A stretch of DNA of 64,000 nt from Glaciihabitans sp. (lineage in GTDB: Bacteria > Actinomycetota > Actinomycetes > Actinomycetales > Microbacteriaceae): positions 1-64,000 of the forward strand of contig JAODMY010000110.1 of NCBI GenBank assembly GCA_025465535.1. Direction: 5' to 3'. The notes beneath the pieces were generated by a model. It searched no databases. It was not told the DNA's origin and worked only from the letters and a program-made list of their open reading frames with translations. A program made the translations under genes and the position numbers. Below, piece after piece: positions 1 to 8,002 of this stretch (within the stretch, counting starts at the first letter, position 1; each line of letters starts with the position of its first letter).

Positions 1-2
1 AG

Positions 3-257
3 AATGTCTCCGCGCCGAGCGTCACGCGCGTGATCGCGGAACTCGAGAGTCGAGGGCTTGTTGCCCGGAACGCGGATGCGACGGACGGCCGCGCCTTCCT
101 CATCCAGGTGACGGATGCCGGAATGGAAGCGGTAGTCCTCGCACGCGCTGCACGCGCGCAGGCGACCAAGACGCTCCTCGAGATCCTCGACGAGTCGGAG
201 CTCGCCGCGGTTGAAGCGGCGCTCCCCGCGCTCGAGCGGGTCGTCGGCCAGATCTGA
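3..257 (+). CDS. MarR-family transcriptional regulator, C-terminal part
   Basis: Open at the left edge; the reading frame enters at base 3 and ends at a TGA at 255-257. The visible 84 residues read as the recognition helix and wing of a MarR winged helix (SVTRVIAELESRGLVAR, then the wing around DATDGR and the strand ending TDAG) followed by the C-terminal dimerisation helices. MarR proteins are dimeric DNA-binding repressors that usually respond to small phenolic or oxidative signals. The target is not visible. The next gene faces the other way and ends 87 bp downstream, so this is the last gene of its transcript. The start lies outside the window; the GTG at 30 is internal, not the true start. 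Confidence 0.85.
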   Translation, partial: NVSAPSVTRVIAELESRGLVARNADATDGRAFLIQVTDAGMEAVVLARAARAQATKTLLEILDESELAAVEAALPALERVVGQI

Positions 258-295
258 TTCAGGCCCGACTCACCGGCGTCGGCTCACTTGGTCTT

Positions 296-355
296 CGCTT
301 ATTTCGTCTGCGCTTATTTTGTCTGCGCTTATTTTGTCTGGGCTTATTTTGTCTG
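296..355. repeat. four tandem 15-bp units spanning a stop codon
   Basis: Four head-to-tail copies of a 15-mer (296-310, 311-325, 326-340, 341-355). The plus-strand unit is close to SGCTTATTTYGTCTG. On the minus strand the right-most copy contains the last codons and TAA stop of the DUF1003 gene. The other copies lie just beyond the stop, and 15 bp is a multiple of three, so each repeats the TAA in frame. Confidence 0.9.
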
Positions 356-802
356 GGCCTCGACCAGTTTGGCGTGGAGCTCCTGCGTCAGCCGGTGGAT
401 CTCCTTGGTGAGCTCGGTGTTCTGGTCGAGTTCCTTCTCCTGCGAGTTGAAGTCGTGGTCGGCCTTGGCCTGGGCGAAACCGGCCTGACGGTTCTGGCCG
501 ATCATGACGAACGTCGACAGGAAGATCGCTTCGAGCGAGACCACGAGCGTCAGGGTCGGCCACGGGCTCGGCTCGAACCACAGCATCCAGGCGGCGAAAA
601 TCACGACGTGCACGTAGACGAACTTCATCGAACCCGCAAACGAGGTGATCGCGTCCGCGACCCGCAGCTGAACGCTTCCGGCCCGACGCTCGGCCTCCCG
701 GATGACAGCCGGCGCGTGCGCCTCCCGCAGAATGCTGCTCGGTCGAACGCTGTAACTCTTGGACTGTTTCTTGGGCGACTTTGCAGTCGGAGTGCTGGTC
801 AT
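344..802 (-). CDS. DUF1003 family membrane protein
   Basis: 152 residues, the usual size for DUF1003. After a Ser/Lys-rich cytoplasmic N-terminus come two membrane segments (about residues 60-76, FVYVHVVIFAAWML, and 82-101, LTLVVSLEAIFLSTFVMI). The diagnostic motif SLEAIFLSTFVMIGQNRQ follows, then a charged coiled-coil-like tail (about 105-150). The biochemical role of the family is unknown; these proteins sit in the cytoplasmic membrane and are widespread in actinobacteria. The ATG at 802 is the first start in frame and fits the family. The gene ends in the four-unit tandem repeat that multiplies its stop codon. It lies 69 bp upstream of nothing obvious on its own strand, cysE ending at 872 being the preceding gene. 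Confidence 0.85.
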   Translation of the reverse strand: MTSTPTAKSPKKQSKSYSVRPSSILREAHAPAVIREAERRAGSVQLRVADAITSFAGSMKFVYVHVVIFAAWMLWFEPSPWPTLTLVVSLEAIFLSTFVMIGQNRQAGFAQAKADHDFNSQEKELDQNTELTKEIHRLTQELHAKLVEAQTK

Positions 803-851
803 GACTACATGATGGGACCTCGCGGACCGAGCACGTCGGGACCGCGCCGCC

Positions 852-883
852 CCTAAACGTAAATTGCCGGCCTAAATGTAAAT
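852..883. repeat. 13-bp tandem duplication at the end of cysE
   Basis: CCTAAACGTAAAT (852-864) and CCTAAATGTAAAT (871-883) are direct copies with one mismatch and 19-bp spacing. The second copy carries the TAG stop of cysE on the minus strand (872-874). Confidence 0.75.
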
Positions 884-1441
884 AGCGGGATCCGTGTACT
901 CGAGATCGGGAACGGGGCCGCGGGCACGCGGGCGCACCACCGCCGGAATTCCGGTGAGCACCGACCACGGCGGCGCATCCGTCACCACGACGGCCTGCGC
1001 CCCGACGATCGAGTGCTCGCCGATGACGACGGGTCCGAGGATCGTCGCACCCGTGCCGACGACCACGCCATCGCCGAGCGTCGGGTGCCGCTTTTCGTGC
1101 ACAAGACTGCGGCCGCCGAGCGTCACGCCGTGGTAGATCATCACGTCGTCGCCGATCTCAGCCGTCTCGCCGATCACGACGCCCATCCCGTGATCAATGA
1201 AGAACCGTCGCCCGATGACGGCGGCCGGATGAATCTCGATCCCGGTAAGGAACCGGACGAACTGGGACTGGACACGCGCGAGCAACCGAAGCCGCCAGAT
1301 CCACAGGCGGTGGGCGACCCGGTATCCCCACACCGCGTGCACACCGGAATAGGTCAGCCAGATCTCGAGCCCGCTGCGCGCCGCGGGATCCCGAACCCTC
1401 GCGTTCGCGATGTCTTCCCGGGTGCGCGCAAAGAGGCCCAT
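872..1441 (-). CDS. cysE: serine O-acetyltransferase
   Basis: Acetylates L-serine with acetyl-CoA to O-acetylserine, the first step of cysteine synthesis in the cytoplasm. The protein has 189 residues, the short bacterial form. An N-terminal helical domain precedes left-handed beta-helix hexapeptide repeats from about residue 68 to 160. The catalytic segment is [20 protein letters not shown], with Asp83 and His84 as the expected catalytic pair. The chain ends in isoleucine (PAIYI), the residue known in this family to dock into the active site of cysteine synthase. cysK lies 20 bp upstream on the same strand, so the two are almost certainly one operon and may form the cysteine synthase complex. 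Confidence 0.95.
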   Translation of the reverse strand: MGLFARTREDIANARVRDPAARSGLEIWLTYSGVHAVWGYRVAHRLWIWRLRLLARVQSQFVRFLTGIEIHPAAVIGRRFFIDHGMGVVIGETAEIGDDVMIYHGVTLGGRSLVHEKRHPTLGDGVVVGTGATILGPVVIGEHSIVGAQAVVVTDAPPWSVLTGIPAVVRPRARGPVPDLEYTDPAIYI

Positions 1442-1461
1442 TGACTTGTAGAACGGCTCCG

Positions 1462-2397
1462 CTAGACGAGGTCTTCGTACAGCACGGTCGAGAGGTAACG
1501 CTCGCCGTAGCTCGCGATGATCACGACGATCGTCTTGCCTGCGTTCTCCGGACGCTTCGCCAGCTGCACGGCGGCCTCGACCGTCGCGCCGGACGAGATT
1601 CCGGCGAGGATGCCCTCCTCGACCGCGAGGCGGCGTGCCATGGCGACGGACTGCCCGATGTTGATGTCCATGATCTCGTCGTAGACGTCCCGATCGAGGA
1701 TCTCCGGCACGAAGTTCGCACCGATCCCGGCGATCTTGTGCGGCCCTGGTGCTCCGCCGTTCAGGATGGCCGACTCCTCGGGCTCGACGCCGACGATCTG
1801 GACGCTGTCTTTACGCTTCTTCAGGTAGTGGCCGGTGCCGGTGATGGTTCCACCCGTGCCGATGCCTGCGACGAAGATGTCGACGGCTCCGTCGGTGTCC
1901 TCCCAGATCTCGGGTCCGGTGGTCGCCTCGTGGATGGCGGGGTTGGCCTCATTCTCAAACTGCTTGGCGAGGACGGCGCCCGGGGTGTTCGCGACAATCT
2001 CCTCGGCCTTGTTGACTGCCCCGCGCATCCCCTCGCTGCCCGGCGTCAGGACGAGCTCTGCGCCATATGCCTTGAGCAGCATCTTGCGCTCGTTGCTCAT
2101 CGTCTCGGGCATGGTCAGGATGACCTTGTAGCCGCGCGCGGCACCCACCATCGCGAGGGCGATGCCCGTGTTGCCGCTGGTGCCCTCGACGATGGTTCCG
2201 CCGGCGGGCAGTTGGCCGGACTTCTCGGCGGCGTTGACGATCGCGACACCGAGGCGATCCTTGACGGATGCCGAAGGGTTGTAGAACTCGAGCTTGGCGA
2301 GAACGGTCGCGCCCGCGCCGTCGGTCACCTTGTTGAGACGCACGAGAGGCGTCTTCCCAAAGATTTCGGTGATGTCGTTGTAGATGTGGCTTGACAC
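1462..2397 (-). CDS. cysK: cysteine synthase A
   Basis: Converts O-acetylserine and sulfide to cysteine with pyridoxal phosphate. The protein has 311 residues, full length. Lys46 in NPSASVKDR is the PLP lysine. [12 protein letters not shown] (about 71-82) is the substrate-binding loop, and [12 protein letters not shown] is the phosphate-binding loop. The start is GTG at 2397, chosen because AGGAGGAAG lies directly upstream at 2401-2410 on the complementary strand. cysK is the first gene of a cysK-cysE pair. The divergent hydrolase starts 49 bp away, so both promoters lie in 2398-2446. No operator was recognised there. Confidence 0.96.
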   Translation of the reverse strand: MSSHIYNDITEIFGKTPLVRLNKVTDGAGATVLAKLEFYNPSASVKDRLGVAIVNAAEKSGQLPAGGTIVEGTSGNTGIALAMVGAARGYKVILTMPETMSNERKMLLKAYGAELVLTPGSEGMRGAVNKAEEIVANTPGAVLAKQFENEANPAIHEATTGPEIWEDTDGAVDIFVAGIGTGGTITGTGHYLKKRKDSVQIVGVEPEESAILNGGAPGPHKIAGIGANFVPEILDRDVYDEIMDINIGQSVAMARRLAVEEGILAGISSGATVEAAVQLAKRPENAGKTIVVIIASYGERYLSTVLYEDLV

Positions 2398-2446
2398 GAT
2401 TCTTCCTCCTGCAGGCTGAGTTGCTCCTCAACGATAGCTTGGGGGG

Positions 2447-3250
2447 ATGTGTCCAAACCTAGACGTGACGTGGGATGCCTCCCAGCCGCTCCAGGTGCAC
2501 TGGATCACGCCGGACACGGTCGTCCTGCGGCAGAGCATCGAGGCCGATTTCGAGGCGCCGTTTCTCTATCTGTTGTTCGGCCGGGATCGTGCGCTGCTTC
2601 TCGACACCGGCGCGACCGCGGACTCGCCGCTCCGGGAAGTGATCGACTTCCTGGTGGGCGAGTGGCTGGCGCAGCATCCGCGCGCAGACTACCAATTGGT
2701 GGTTGCGCACTCGCACACGCACGGCGACCACGTTGCGGGAGACGCGCAGTTCACCGACCAGCCGAACACCGTCGTGACCGCCCACTCGGCGGCGCTGGAG
2801 TCGATGGATCTCGGTGCGCGGATGATCACGGTCCTGCCGATCCCCGGGCACCATCCGTCGTCGATCGCGATCTACGACGCCGAGACCGGGTTGTTGCTGA
2901 CCGGCGACACCATGTATCCGGGGCGACTCTACGTCGACGACTTCCCGGCATTCGCCGCGAGCATTTCGCTGCTCTGCGACTTCGCCGACACGCATCCCGT
3001 CACCGCGATCCTCGGTGCGCACATCGAAATGTCGACGACGCCGGGCCGCGACTTTCCGATCGGGTCGAAGCGGCATCCGCACGAGGTGGCGCTCCCCATG
3101 ACCGTCGAGCAGCTGCACGCGATTCGGGATGCTGTGGGCCGCTCCGCCAGGCCGGGCGCGCACCGCTTCCCCGACTTCGCCATCTGGAACGGCCCGTGTC
3201 GCCGCGCCCACCTCAGCCACCGCATCCGGCTGCTGCTCACCCGCCGCTGA
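2447..3250 (+). CDS. metallo-beta-lactamase-fold hydrolase
   Basis: 267 residues. The zinc-binding signature is HSHTHGDH at 88-95 (His90, His92, Asp94, His95). Further metal ligands are supplied by the GHHPSS, TGDTMY and GAHIEMS segments, giving the complete binuclear MBL set. The substrate cannot be told; relatives include lactonases, glyoxalase-II-like and thioester hydrolases. No signal peptide is present. The ATG at 2447 follows a TAGCTT -10-like hexamer (2435-2440) by six bases, which suggests a leaderless transcript. The protein faces cysK across a short shared promoter region. The gene ends just before a CTG repeat and hairpin, and converges on a GNAT gene. Confidence 0.85.
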   Translation: MCPNLDVTWDASQPLQVHWITPDTVVLRQSIEADFEAPFLYLLFGRDRALLLDTGATADSPLREVIDFLVGEWLAQHPRADYQLVVAHSHTHGDHVAGDAQFTDQPNTVVTAHSAALESMDLGARMITVLPIPGHHPSSIAIYDAETGLLLTGDTMYPGRLYVDDFPAFAASISLLCDFADTHPVTAILGAHIEMSTTPGRDFPIGSKRHPHEVALPMTVEQLHAIRDAVGRSARPGAHRFPDFAIWNGPCRRAHLSHRIRLLLTRR

Positions 3251-3264
3251 CCGCGCCGCCGCCC

Positions 3265-3285
3265 CTGCTGCTGCTGCTGCTGCTG
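3265..3285 (+). repeat. (CTG)7 trinucleotide run
   Basis: Seven uninterrupted CTG units in the spacer immediately before the hairpin element at 3287. The run is non-coding on both strands in the gene model given here. Confidence 0.9.
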
Positions 3286-3286
3286 C

Positions 3287-3354
3287 AACATCGAATGCCC
3301 TATAAGTGTTGATGTCGCGGGCGGTCGACCAACACTTATAGGGCATTCGATGTT
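3287..3354. repeat. hairpin element, family A, copy 1
   Basis: Perfect inverted repeat with 25-bp arms (3287-3311 and 3330-3354) around an 18-bp loop. Arm tips read CATCGAATGCCCTATAA and the loop contains TGTCGCGGGCGG. It sits between convergent genes (MBL hydrolase, GNAT), where it could end transcription in both directions. No T-tract follows, and a second copy at 4351-4416 keeps the loop sequence, so it looks like a dispersed element rather than only a terminator. Confidence 0.9.
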
Positions 3355-3389
3355 CCGCCGGACAGGTCTGGCCGGGATGCGTCCAGCCG

Positions 3390-3830
3390 TCAGACGTCGG
3401 GAATTAGTCGCTTCCCGAGCAATCGCGTCGGCTCGAGCGCGTAGCCCAGGTGTTCGTACATGTCGATGACGGCGGTGTTCTCGGCGCGCACCATGAGCAT
3501 GAGTTTGGGGCAGCCGAGTTCGATCAGCAGGCGCTCGGCCTCGGCCATGAGCGTCCTCGCGTGGCCCTCGCCGCGGCGATCGAGCGCGACCGCGAGGTAG
3601 GAGATCCAGCCGCGGTGTCCGTCGAAGCCGACCATGGCGGTCGCGATGACCTCGCCGGTGGTCGCGTCCGCGTTGCCGTCCGCATCCGTGGCGACCAGGA
3701 ACAGTTCGGGCTGCGTCGTCAGTTTGCGCGCGATGTCCTTGCGGGGATCGTTCCAAGGACGGATGAGGCCACAGTCCTGCCAGAGCCGGATGACCGCACT
3801 CGTATCGGCCTCGCTGAATGGGCGGATCAC
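3390..3830 (-). CDS. GNAT family N-acetyltransferase
   Basis: 146 residues from the GTG at 3830, the usual size for GNAT. The protein starts VIRPFSEADTSAVIRLW. The acetyl-CoA loop is RRGEGHARTLM, followed by the AENTAVIDMYEHLGY segment typical of motif B. The acceptor substrate is unknown. The frame stays open further upstream, but that part overlaps the MaoC-like gene and does not resemble a GNAT. The GTG overlaps the stop of that gene by 4 bp (GTGA, 3827-3830), which indicates translational coupling. The two genes form a small operon. Confidence 0.85.
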   Translation of the reverse strand: MIRPFSEADTSAVIRLWQDCGLIRPWNDPRKDIARKLTTQPELFLVATDADGNADATTGEVIATAMVGFDGHRGWISYLAVALDRRGEGHARTLMAEAERLLIELGCPKLMLMVRAENTAVIDMYEHLGYALEPTRLLGKRLIPDV

Positions 3831-4288
3831 TGCGGCTTCCGGAACAGCAGGGTGTTCACCACGAACAACTGCCGAAGCTCGCCGTCGGTCGTCAGCGTCT
3901 CGACCTTGAGCACGCACATGCCGCGGTCCGGTCTCGACCTGGACGGAGTCACGGATTCGACCGTGACACGCACGTGCAGTCGATCGCCGGGCCGCGTCGC
4001 CGTCGGCCACTTGAGGTCGCCGCTCGCGCCGATGGTCCCGCCCGCGATTGCAGGACCGCCCGTTACCAGCAGGCGCATCGTCAGCGCGGCGGTGTGCCAG
4101 CCACTCGCCGCTAGGCCCCCGAAGAAGGTGTCGGCCGCCGCCGCCGGATCCGTGTGGAACGGCTGCGGGTCGAACTGTTTCCCGAACTCGATGATCTCGT
4201 CGGCCGTGATCGTCACCTCGGACGATTCGAACGACATCCCGACGACAACGTCGTCAAGGTAGAGCAGCTCGCGTTCGGTCATCCCCAC
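3827..4288 (-). CDS. MaoC-like hot-dog-fold dehydratase family protein
   Basis: About 153 residues. The MaoC/hydratase signature is visible as FGKQFDPQPFHTDPAAA followed by FGGLAASGWHTAALTMRLLV. The Asp and His of DPQPFH are the expected hydratase pair, and the FGG-A-SG-HT stretch is the conserved turn. Family members hydrate enoyl-CoA thioesters, or act as (3R)-hydroxyacyl dehydratase-like enzymes; the specific substrate is not determinable. The start is GTG 4288 or ATG 4282, six bases apart, with no strong ribosome site to decide. The gene is coupled by a 4-bp overlap to a GNAT gene. A hairpin element of family A lies just upstream. Confidence 0.85.
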   Translation of the reverse strand: MGMTERELLYLDDVVVGMSFESSEVTITADEIIEFGKQFDPQPFHTDPAAAADTFFGGLAASGWHTAALTMRLLVTGGPAIAGGTIGASGDLKWPTATRPGDRLHVRVTVESVTPSRSRPDRGMCVLKVETLTTDGELRQLFVVNTLLFRKPQ

Positions 4289-4350
4289 ATCTTGTCATCG
4301 CACACGCGGGCAGCGCATCATCATCGGCCGCCGCCATCCTGTCCCCAAGC

Positions 4351-4416
4351 TCATCGAATGCCCTCTAACTGTCGGTGTCGCGGGCGGGCAACCAACAGTT
4401 ATAGGGCATTCGATGA
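4351..4416. repeat. hairpin element, family A, copy 2
   Basis: Inverted repeat with 25-bp arms (4351-4375 and 4392-4416, two mismatches) around a 16-bp loop that again contains TGTCGCGGGCGG. Relative to copy 1, one stem pair is changed on both sides (AAGTGTT/AACACTT becomes AACTGT/AACAGTT), a compensatory change. It lies between two same-strand genes, upstream of the MaoC-like gene and downstream of the helicase gene. Confidence 0.9.
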
Positions 4417-4534
4417 AATCAGGGAAGAGGTGGGGTGGCGGGGGCGGGATGGGACAGGACAGATGGAGGGGAGGGGCGAGACGAGAAACGGCGCCCACCC
4501 CGAAGGGTGAGCGCCGTCACTGCGTGAGCGCGAG

Positions 4535-6772
4535 CTACAGGGCCGCGAGATCCGCGAGGATCGTGTCGCCCGGAGCGGCGAAGTCGACCGTCGCCTTGAT
4601 CTCGGCCCGGTCGAGCAGCTCATCCATGCGGCGACGACGCGCCTTCGGGATGAGCGTCACGACCGTGCCCTGCTTGCCGGCGCGGCCCGTACGGCCCGAG
4701 CGGTGCAGGTACGTCTTGTACTCCTCGGGCGCATCCGCCTGGATGACCAGCGAAATGTCGTCGACGTGGATGCCGCGCGCGGCAACATCCGTCGCCACCA
4801 GCACGTTGACCCGACCGCTCGTGAGCAGCTGAAGGTTACGCGTGCGGCGCGACTGGTTGAGGTCACCGTGGAGGCTGGTCGCCGGGATTCCGGCGTCCTC
4901 GAGCAGGTCGGAGAGCTCTTCGGCAAACGCGCGGGTGCGAGTGAAGACGAGCGTCTTGCCCTCACCCGCGGCAAGCTGCTCGATGATCTGGCGCTTGTCG
5001 CGCTGCTCGATGAGGAGCACGCGGTGGTCGATGGTCGACGACGCCTGGTCCTCGCCCGCAACCTCGTGCACGCTCGGGTTGGTCAGGAACTCGTTGACCA
5101 GGGTCGCAACGCCCTTGTCGAGAGTCGCGGAGAACAGCAGTCGCTGCCCGCCGGCCTTCGTCTCGTTCAGGATGCGCTGCACCGGCTCGAGGAAGCCGAG
5201 GTCGCACATGTGGTCGGCCTCGTCGAGCACGGTAATCGTGATCTCGGAGAGGTCGAGCTTGCCCTGCTCGATGAGGTCCTCGATGCGGCCGGGCGTTCCG
5301 ACGATGATGTCGACGCCGCGCTGCAGGGCGCTGACCTGGCGGTACTGCGGGACACCGCCGTAGATCTGGGTGGTGAAGAGGCCGACGCTGCGCGCGATCG
5401 GCTGGACCGTGCGGTCGATCTGCAGGGCCAGCTCGCGAGTCGGAGCGAGGATGAGGGCGCGAGGCTTGCGTCCCATCTGGCGGTTCTTGCCGCCGTTGTT
5501 CTCCATCAGGCGCTCAACGAGGGGTGCACCGAACGCGATGGTCTTGCCAGAACCGGTCTTGCCGCGGCCGAGAACGTCACGGCCGGCCAGCACATCCGGA
5601 ATGGTCGCCGCCTGGATCGGGAACGGCGATGCCGCACCGAGTTCGGCCAGCTGGCGGACTATGTTGCCACCGAGGCCGAGGTCACCGAACGTCACACCTT
5701 CGACATCCACGGCCTGGATGGCGTCGGCCTCGAGACGCTCGAGCACCACGTCATCCTGGGGAGTGAACGCCTTGTGCTCGCGTGTCGGGTAGAAGTCGCT
5801 GCCGCGCTCGGTGCGAGCCGGGCGCTCGTCACGATCGTGACGCGGTGCGCGGTCGGTCGAGAAGTCGCGGCGCGCGGGGCGATCAGTGCGATCGGAGTTG
5901 TAGGCGGGACGCTCCGTGCGAGCGGGGCGGTCGCCGTAGGACGGGCGATCGTTCGAGGGACGCTCGGTGCGAGCGGGACGATCCCCATACGACGGGCGCT
6001 CCCCGTATGCCGGACGCTCGGTGCGAGCCGGGCGGTCGCCATATGCCGGACGCTCGGTACGGGCCGGGCGGTCGCCGTACGACGGGCGATCGTTCGAGGG
6101 ACGTTCGGTGCGAGCAGGGCGGTCGCTGCGAGCAGGGCGGTCGCTGCGATCCCCGTATGCGGGACGCGCGGGACGATCACCGTACGAAGGACGCTCATTG
6201 CGGTCGCCGTACGCCGGGCGAGCCGGGCGGTCACCGTAGGAGGGACGCTCAGTGCGAGCGGGACGGTCGCTGCGATCCCCGTAGCTGGGACGCTCGGTCC
6301 GGTCGCCATACGCTGGACGCGCCGGGCGGTCGCCGTAGGACGGGCGCTCGGTGCGGGCGGGACGCTCGTTGCGGTCGCCGTACGAGGGACGCGCCGGGCG
6401 ATCCCCGTACGAGGGACGCTCGCTGCGCTGGTTGCGGTCGCCGTACGCCGGGCGCTCGGTCCGCTCCCCGCGAGGCTGGTATCCCGGCTTCTCGCGCGGA
6501 GTCCAGTTAGGGCGGCCGTTGGCCGGGGCATCGCCACGGGCGGGACGACCGTTACGGCCCTCCGACAGTTCTTCGCGGCCGCGGAAGGGTTTGCGCTCTC
6601 CTGTGGCCGGGCCGGATGCGCGACGGGCGCGATCATCCGTCGTCCAGCGCTTCTTGGGTGCGCCGGCGCTGTCGTCCGGGCGGTGTCCTCGGTGGCCGGC
6701 AGCTTTGCTGCCGCCGCTGCGCGCGCCGTCGGACGGCGGGCGCTTCGAATCGAATTTGTTGAAGTTAGGCAT
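4535..6772 (-). CDS. DEAD-box ATP-dependent RNA helicase with repetitive basic N-terminus
   Basis: 745 residues. The helicase core occupies about residues 355-745: a Q-motif region (SPFPIQAATIPD), Walker A (GRGKTGSGKT), PTREL, VLDEADHM (motif II), FSATLD (motif III), ATDVAARGIHVDD and HRSGRTGRAG (motif VI). The first 330 residues are low-complexity, built from repeated RPSYGDRPARTERP-like units, and strongly basic. Such RG/RP-rich tails bind RNA nonspecifically and can drive condensation, but they are usually C-terminal. The likely role is RNA remodelling, for example ribosome assembly or cold adaptation. The start ATG at 6772 is the only plausible one. An untranslated region of about 260 bp precedes the gene. 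Confidence 0.93.
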   Translation of the reverse strand: MPNFNKFDSKRPPSDGARSGGSKAAGHRGHRPDDSAGAPKKRWTTDDRARRASGPATGERKPFRGREELSEGRNGRPARGDAPANGRPNWTPREKPGYQPRGERTERPAYGDRNQRSERPSYGDRPARPSYGDRNERPARTERPSYGDRPARPAYGDRTERPSYGDRSDRPARTERPSYGDRPARPAYGDRNERPSYGDRPARPAYGDRSDRPARSDRPARTERPSNDRPSYGDRPARTERPAYGDRPARTERPAYGERPSYGDRPARTERPSNDRPSYGDRPARTERPAYNSDRTDRPARRDFSTDRAPRHDRDERPARTERGSDFYPTREHKAFTPQDDVVLERLEADAIQAVDVEGVTFGDLGLGGNIVRQLAELGAASPFPIQAATIPDVLAGRDVLGRGKTGSGKTIAFGAPLVERLMENNGGKNRQMGRKPRALILAPTRELALQIDRTVQPIARSVGLFTTQIYGGVPQYRQVSALQRGVDIIVGTPGRIEDLIEQGKLDLSEITITVLDEADHMCDLGFLEPVQRILNETKAGGQRLLFSATLDKGVATLVNEFLTNPSVHEVAGEDQASSTIDHRVLLIEQRDKRQIIEQLAAGEGKTLVFTRTRAFAEELSDLLEDAGIPATSLHGDLNQSRRTRNLQLLTSGRVNVLVATDVAARGIHVDDISLVIQADAPEEYKTYLHRSGRTGRAGKQGTVVTLIPKARRRRMDELLDRAEIKATVDFAAPGDTILADLAAL
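5800..6475 (-). repeat. degenerate in-frame repeat array inside the helicase gene
   Basis: DNA encoding roughly residues 100-325 of the DEAD-box protein. It consists of shuffled short units with words such as CCGTACG, GGGCGGTCGC and GACGCTCGGTGCGAGC, translating to RPxYGDR, PARTERP and SDRPAR blocks. Units differ in order and number, as expected for recombination or slippage within an array. Confidence 0.85.
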
Positions 6773-7033
6773 AGTTCTTCCCGGGTTGTATCAAGTGCAT
6801 GGCGCATTACAAATGCGATGCAGTGCACGTGCAGAAGAAACCTGCGCACTACTGAACCCGGGCGAATCTTTGACCGGGACCGTCACATACAAATCGTGTG
6901 ATTTTCACCAGCGGATGCGCTGGTAATCCGGCCCGCAAGACTTACAAACCCATACGTGCAAACGCACGCTGTCTTGAGCCGACCTGCCCACGTTACTCGA
7001 TTCTCCGGCGGCGCGCACTATCGTTGCCGGATA

Positions 7034-8002
7034 ATGCGCGTGCCGATCCCTCACCTTTGGAAGCTCGGCGTCGTGTTGCTCGCGATCCTGGTGGTCGGAT
7101 CGGGACTGGCCGGGTGCACGCCGACCGGCAGCCAATCTACCCACGTGGTGCCCAAGCGTCCGGTTCTGTACCACGAGTTCCAGACCTACCCGAATATCCC
7201 GGTCGTGCCGAATGTTGAATATTCGCGTGTCGGCGGGCAGGCACTTCGAGTGGATGTCTGCCTGCCTGTCGCGCGGAAGGGAACCGTGATCGCGCCCCGC
7301 CCGGCCATCCTCACCATTCACGGCGGGAGCTGGGCACTCGGCGACAAGTCGAACATCGACTGGCGCAGTGTCTGCCAATGGCTGGCATCCTCCGGCTATG
7401 TTGCGGCGTCCGTGGACTATCGGCTCGCGCCAGCGCACGTATACCCCGCGGCGATCACCGACGTCGAGCATGCGATCGAGTGGCTGCGCGCGCCCGCGCA
7501 GACCAAGAGGTTCGAGATCGATCCGACGCTGATCGGAGTGTTCGGCGGATCTGCCGGCGGAAATCTCGCCGCGCTGCTCGGAACGACCGGCACCGGGCCC
7601 CTCGACACCGGCCATCGGGTGGCCGCGGTTGCGGAGCTGAGCGGACCGACGAACCTCACCGTGTCCGGTCCCGAGAGGTCGGACTTCATCCCGGCCGTCG
7701 AGCGCTACCTCGGTTGTAAGTCGCTGACCGCGTGTCCGGACGCCGGCCCGGCATCGCCGATCGACCATGTCGACTCCACCGATCCGCCATTCTTCATTGG
7801 CAATTCGACGGACGAACTGATCCCCCTCGACCAGTCGAGCGCGTTCGTCTCGAAGCTGCGATCGGTCGGCGTCGACGTCACGTTCGTCACGGTCAAGGGA
7901 CAGCTGCACTCGATCTCAATGCTCGATAAGGCGATGAGGAATCGCATCGCCGCGTTCTTCCATGCAAAACTTGTGCACACACTGGTGGGAGCCATTAAAT
8001 GA
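7034..8002 (+). CDS. alpha/beta-hydrolase esterase, predicted lipoprotein
   Basis: 322 residues from ATG 7034. A signal peptide with lipobox GLAGC (Cys28) predicts lipid anchoring on the outer face of the membrane. The hydrolase fold shows an HGGSW oxyanion motif (96-100), the nucleophile elbow GGSAGG with Ser173, Asp260 in GNSTDE and His292 in QLHS, a complete triad of the hormone-sensitive-lipase/BD-FAE type. The frame is open upstream, but that part has no signal-peptide logic, so the ATG just before the hydrophobic stretch is preferred. Substrates are probably short acyl or acetyl esters, possibly on carbohydrate (inference). It is coupled to the following GNAT gene by ATGA. Confidence 0.85.
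   Translation: MRVPIPHLWKLGVVLLAILVVGSGLAGCTPTGSQSTHVVPKRPVLYHEFQTYPNIPVVPNVEYSRVGGQALRVDVCLPVARKGTVIAPRPAILTIHGGSWALGDKSNIDWRSVCQWLASSGYVAASVDYRLAPAHVYPAAITDVEHAIEWLRAPAQTKRFEIDPTLIGVFGGSAGGNLAALLGTTGTGPLDTGHRVAAVAELSGPTNLTVSGPERSDFIPAVERYLGCKSLTACPDAGPASPIDHVDSTDPPFFIGNSTDELIPLDQSSAFVSKLRSVGVDVTFVTVKGQLHSISMLDKAMRNRIAAFFHAKLVHTLVGAIK

Noticed and set aside
1441..2394. 317-codon open frame on the plus strand opposite cysK
   Set aside because: Exact antisense of a complete cysK; composition is a high-GC shadow with no family motif.
5800..6475. Possible CRISPR array in the repetitive helicase region
   Set aside because: Units are in-frame coding repeats with no constant repeat length or unique spacers, and no cas genes are present.
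4703..6901. 732-codon plus-strand frame opposite the DEAD-box gene
   Set aside because: Mirrors the helicase repeats in antisense; the helicase motifs fix the real strand.
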